Part shown: positions 60,871-64,000 of the stretch, in pieces
Layout of the letters: each line of letters begins with the position of its first letter
Numbering within the stretch: position 1 is the first letter of the stretch
Origin: Akkermansia muciniphila
GTDB taxonomy: Bacteria; Verrucomicrobiota; Verrucomicrobiia; Verrucomicrobiales; Akkermansiaceae
Length of the DNA: 64,000 nucleotides
Direction: 5' to 3'
Assembly (NCBI GenBank): GCA_945890645.1
Contig: CAMDCV010000018.1
Location: forward strand, 1 to 64,000
Notes under the pieces: generated by a model
Databases searched by the model: none
The model's input: only the letters and a program-made list of their open reading frames with translations
What the model was told of the DNA's origin: nothing
Translations under genes and position numbers: made by a program

Positions 60871-62151
60871 CTAAATCATTGTGTGTGGCCAGACGATTAC
60901 TGAGTCATTGACGTTGGCGATCATCCTCACTTGGCTGTCTTGCGATATGACGAATCCGATTGCCTCCGGCTCTACGGAACACAAGCGGTAAACGGAACGA
61001 TGGCGTGTGCCGTCGCCGCGCACGTCCCAAGAAGTGATATTTTTTCCTTCTAAATCATGAGCAAGCCCGACCATGAATACGTTTCGATCCACTCGGATTT
61101 CCCCGCCGAATCCCACGAGGCGAACTCGCTTATCTAGCACAAGAGCTCCATCGACCTGCATTAAATCAGAGAACAGGCGCGCCAATTCAAAAAATGCTTC
61201 TTCCAGCAAATCCAGCTCGATGTCTTTGCTATTTCGGAAAACGTGCCACGCATCATCAACGGAAGATCCATCCTCACACAATTCTCCTACCCGCCGAATC
61301 ATGGACTCGATCAGACTCCTGAACCTCGATCCTCCAACCTCGGGAACGGACGCGTATTTGAAATCAATCCAGCTCAAAGACATCTCTTTACCATCCTCAG
61401 CATCCGGTAGAAAAATCAGCGTGCCACCATGACCGCTGGTGCGCACTAGGTTGATAATGCGTTTGACAAATTGAAGGGAAATCAAATGAGCCAACTTGCC
61501 ATACGCTTCTGCGTCCAAGCTCGACGGCAGACAACAGGCGATCAAACTCTCGATTAACTGTTGCCTGTTTCCCGCAAACCGGTCACTCAAAATCGACGAC
61601 TGAAACACATCCATTCGAGGGCCATAAAATTCTCGTCCACGCCACTCAACCATCAGATCATAGCCTTGATAGAATAACAACCAGCCGGGATCACGGACAT
61701 GGATGATAGGGTGCGAGAGGTCATTGCCCGTGGGCTTGCGCCCGCCCCCCACGAGATTCAGCCAACGCGGTCCCGTATTGAGAATGCCCCATATCCGTAA
61801 ACCTTTGTCGCGGTCAGGCCATATCGCCAATGCGGAATGGAAAAAGCCCGCAGCAGGACTCAGGCGCTTGATTTCGTTGGCTGTGAATGGGTGCGGCGTG
61901 GTAAACCGCACGGCTAGAATGCCATCGGGCGGCCCGCCCACCGGAGAAAATTCCTCAGGGGGCGAAATTACGACTCGTGCCCTCACAACCTTCCCCTCTT
62001 CTTTGAGCAGGCTCGCTGCAAAAAGTACAGCGCAGACCGTAGCGAGCTCATCCTGAGTGGGAGCACCGATCCGGTCCTTGACCGAGAAGTGAAGTTTTTC
62101 CACCACATCCTGCAACAAAACTTGGTGGGAAGCGTCCGATGAATGTTTCAT
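60871..62151 (-). CDS. DACNV-type protein with diadenylate-cyclase-like C-terminal domain, 426 aa
   Basis: I place the start at the ATG of 62151 (MKHSSDASHQVLL). The first 300 residues (ATVCAVLFAASLLKEEGK and VGGGRKPTGNDLSHP) fit the sensor-like part of DACNV proteins as I recall them. The C-terminus resembles DisA_N/DAC domains: FSDLMQVDGALVLDK has Asp-Gly-Ala at 334-336, and GDGTRHRSVYRLCSVEPEA has Arg-His-Arg at 383-385. These are the two catalytic motifs of c-di-AMP synthases. In DACNV proteins the domain is proposed to be a sensor, so activity here is uncertain though both motifs are kept. No signal peptide or membrane helix was seen. It is a single-gene unit. Confidence 0.7.
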   Translation of the reverse strand: MKHSSDASHQVLLQDVVEKLHFSVKDRIGAPTQDELATVCAVLFAASLLKEEGKVVRARVVISPPEEFSPVGGPPDGILAVRFTTPHPFTANEIKRLSPAAGFFHSALAIWPDRDKGLRIWGILNTGPRWLNLVGGGRKPTGNDLSHPIIHVRDPGWLLFYQGYDLMVEWRGREFYGPRMDVFQSSILSDRFAGNRQQLIESLIACCLPSSLDAEAYGKLAHLISLQFVKRIINLVRTSGHGGTLIFLPDAEDGKEMSLSWIDFKYASVPEVGGSRFRSLIESMIRRVGELCEDGSSVDDAWHVFRNSKDIELDLLEEAFFELARLFSDLMQVDGALVLDKRVRLVGFGGEIRVDRNVFMVGLAHDLEGKNITSWDVRGDGTRHRSVYRLCSVEPEAIGFVISQDSQVRMIANVNDSVIVWPHTMI

Positions 62152-62407
62152 AGTTTTACCAACAGATTTGAAGCTGACCAATCAAAAAAGAAGTCGTCAC
62201 AATTTGCCTGTTAAGCGTTATAAAGTCCAGTCCGGAACTTTCACAGGGCGAGCGCCTCTTCTTTTGCCGATGGAATCAAGCTATGCGAAATCATACGGAA
62301 AGGCTAACACATTGTGATTATGAACCACTTAAAATGCGTTAGCCGTGGGAACTTCAATGCCGCCCCCTCTTGTTCAAGCTGAGCCTATGCCGGTGATGAA
62401 TATAGTC

Positions 62408-63267
62408 TCATTTCTTATACCCGGCTTCGATCAAACGGGGGATCGAGACTTTTCTCACGTAAGAGTGCTGTGGGTTCAGCTTTACATAATCCTGATGACA
62501 TTTTTCTGCCGGGTAGAATTTTTCAAATGCGGTGATTTGTGTGGCAATTTTTATACCGGCTTTTTTTCCCTGGCACTTTTAGAGGTTTCGATAGTTGCGT
62601 TCTCTTCGGCGGTTCGATAGAATAAGGCGGAGCGGTATTGTTTGCCGAAGTCGGGGGCGACGCCTCGCGCATCAGTGGGTCGTGGCTTTTCCAGAACACG
62701 TCGAGTAGTTTTGCGTAACTTGTTTTATCGGCATCGTAGGTGATTTCTACGGCTTCAGTGTGTCCGGTTTTACCTCCGCCGACTTGATCGTGATTGGGGT
62801 TGTTTTCTTTACCGCCGCTGTAGCCGGAAACGACATCGGTCACGCCGGGGACGCGCTCGAAGATGGCTTCCACGCACCAGAAAAATCCGGCAGCGAAGGT
62901 GGCCTTTCGTAGGTCTTCTGCTGGGAGAAGGGTGGGAAATAAAAGTGAGGCAAGTAATAGAACTTCAGGACATCGGGTGAGAGGGGCTTGGTAAAGCTCG
63001 GCCAGCCGGTGCTGGAATCGAACTTGTCCAGTGAACTGAAAAGCGCTTCACCGCCGATAATGTCAATGTAGATTACCGCTCTGTGATTGTTATAATATTC
63101 ATTGCGAAAAGGCGGCTCGGTACCGTCCTCTTGCGTCACGTAATACTGCATGGCAGTCAGTTTTTTCTTAACCTCTACTTGTGCCGGGTGTCTTCTCTTT
63201 TGACGAAGGTGAAGGCAAGAATACCAGCGACAAGGGCAAGTAGTGGAATGGTGTATTTCGTATGCAT
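62408..63267 (-). pseudogene. Degenerate secreted msrB-msrA (methionine sulfoxide reductase)
   Basis: Reading the minus strand from 63267: a signal-peptide start ([19 protein letters not shown], ends with a stop at 63175); after a frameshift the MsrB N-terminus ([21 protein letters not shown], then [11 protein letters not shown] and GWPSFTKPL). The MsrB C-terminal half with its catalytic Cys is missing. Then a second signal-like [12 protein letters not shown] leads to MsrA ([17 protein letters not shown]). Its catalytic Cys (GCFWC) is Phe, a likely single-base change. Two further frameshifts (near 62670 and at the A-run near 62567) interrupt MsrA, which ends in FYPAEKCHQDYVKLNP and IEAGYKK before the TGA at 62408. 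Clearly non-functional. Confidence 0.85.
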
Positions 63268-63379
63268 GATTGCATTTTTTGGTTGCAATGATGAGTCGTC
63301 CACGAGGGGGGATGTCTTAACAGGGGAGTGCTAAATTTTTTCTTCAGCGCAATTCTAAGGCTTTGAAAAACGGCTGGAT

Positions 63380-64000
63380 TTATCGGATCAGCGACACATG
63401 TCCTACGTAATTATGCCCGGATTTTTTGGGGATGGGTTTGATTTTTTGATGGGATACTGACATGTCCAAGACTGGGCTATGGAAGCCGCTGGGGCATTGG
63501 TACATTTCGATTTCCGGTTCCCACGCGCAGCCTGGAGTAAGCCAGCGAAGTCCGGTCGATGAGCTGCTGGCATTCGATGGGGCGTAGTCGATGGTGAGGA
63601 AAAGCGGTTTACCGGAATCGTCGCAATCGAAGCGCTCGACGACAGCGCCGGTCGGTCCGGTGATACAGTTGCTATTCGCCCTAGGATAAAATTCCCAAGT
63701 TTGGCCTTTGTCCCGCGAGCGGCCGCTGGCATGCGGATAGAAGGTGGAGCCATTGCGGCTGGAAATGCTCTGGTGGATGCCGTCGGCGTAAACGTGGGTG
63801 AGATCGGGCAGGCTGTCTTCGCCGAGTTCCTGGAGGCAAACGTCGCCATCGTAAACAAAAGTCGTGGCGGGGCCGACCTCGGGATCGCGGGAGATGCAGC
63901 GGCCGAGCGGATCGTAGTCGTAAGAAATGACGGGCACTCCATCGCGGCTGGCAGAGGTCAGACGGCCTTCGACATCATGGACAAAGCTCAGAATACCGTT
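63380..64000 (-). CDS. Rhs-repeat protein fragment, cut by the window edge
   Basis: The minus-strand frame is open to the right edge, so the gene is longer to the right (its 5' side). It has Rhs/YD-type repeats: FVHDVEGRLTSASRDGV, YDYDPLGRCISRDPEVG, TTFVYDGDVCLQELGED. A degenerate core end follows (GLRWLTPGCAWEPEIEMYQ, FHSPVLDM in place of the usual YSPxLGRF) and the frame soon stops at 63380. There is no variable toxin domain after the core. Possibly a truncated polymorphic-toxin gene or Rhs remnant. Confidence 0.65.
   Translation of the reverse strand, partial: NGILSFVHDVEGRLTSASRDGVPVISYDYDPLGRCISRDPEVGPATTFVYDGDVCLQELGEDSLPDLTHVYADGIHQSISSRNGSTFYPHASGRSRDKGQTWEFYPRANSNCITGPTGAVVERFDCDDSGKPLFLTIDYAPSNASSSSTGLRWLTPGCAWEPEIEMYQCPSGFHSPVLDMSVSHQKIKPIPKKSGHNYVGHVSLIR

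Noticed and set aside
62345-62620. Plus-strand frame across the msrA remnant
   Set aside because: It is a shadow of the decaying msrA on the other strand and has no family match.
1-64000. CRISPR array
   Set aside because: No set of regularly spaced identical direct repeats was found on either strand.

Overview
The window reads as chromosomal DNA of a verrucomicrobium (phylum Verrucomicrobiota, probably near Akkermansiaceae/Verrucomicrobiaceae). The inference rests on family content: a DUF6807 protein beside a Gfo/Idh/MocA oxidoreductase with an RR-type leader, a DUF3500 protein, a DUF6797 protein, a multi-heme c-type cytochrome with an N-terminal lectin-like module, a sulfatase, a PEP-CTERM protein, and large secreted Ig-like/propeller proteins. 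No rRNA operon or phylogenetic marker was tested, so the assignment is an inference.

Layout. 0-1.1 kb: end of an unknown gene, then a remnant of a restriction-modification methylase tail with a helical ORF behind it. 1.2-33 kb: mostly core genes. These are tmk; a secreted carbohydrate-related trio (DUF3500, DUF6807, Gfo/Idh/MocA); nadC-birA; a photolyase; rpoA-rplQ with a strong terminator; CDGSH protein; the overlapping minus-strand series sufE-terC-plsY-gpsA; peroxiredoxin; avtA; tRNA-Gln(UUG) with its own promoter and terminator; DUF6797 protein; nnr; sulfatase; a lipoprotein; purL; lgt; a pentaheme cytochrome; and pheS-pheT. 33-38.9 kb: an accessory stretch. It has a proline-rich membrane protein with a 27-residue hydrophobic microprotein after it, then a minus-strand array of short membrane/secreted genes and one NADPH:quinone-reductase-like gene. 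Related junction elements resembling integron attC sites follow the gene ends. Beyond these lies a metallophosphoesterase flanked by two inverted copies of a compound palindromic repeat. 39-45 kb: tex, a membrane protein with a secretin-STN-like region, and an overlapping ADP-ribosylglycohydrolase/FAD oxidoreductase pair. 45-60.4 kb: secreted and surface proteins, including a gene cut by two in-frame amber codons, a predicted seven-bladed propeller, a PEP-CTERM protein, a 1144-residue Ig/lamin-tail protein, a DUF429 protein, an immunity-like protein with small secreted neighbours, and a subtilisin with a P domain. 60.4-64 kb: gene decay and mobile-type sequence (a truncated glycosyltransferase, a degenerate msrB-msrA, an Rhs fragment running off the edge) around an intact protein with a diadenylate-cyclase-like C-terminus.

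How the genes fit together. Lgt and the several lipobox proteins, the sulfatase, the DUF6807/DUF6797/oxidoreductase proteins and the cytochrome fit an aerobe that degrades complex sulfated polysaccharides in its envelope. plsY and gpsA supply phospholipid precursors. The accessory stretches carry most of the unexplained structure: the attC-like cassette junctions, palindromic repeats, an amber-interrupted gene and decaying genes.
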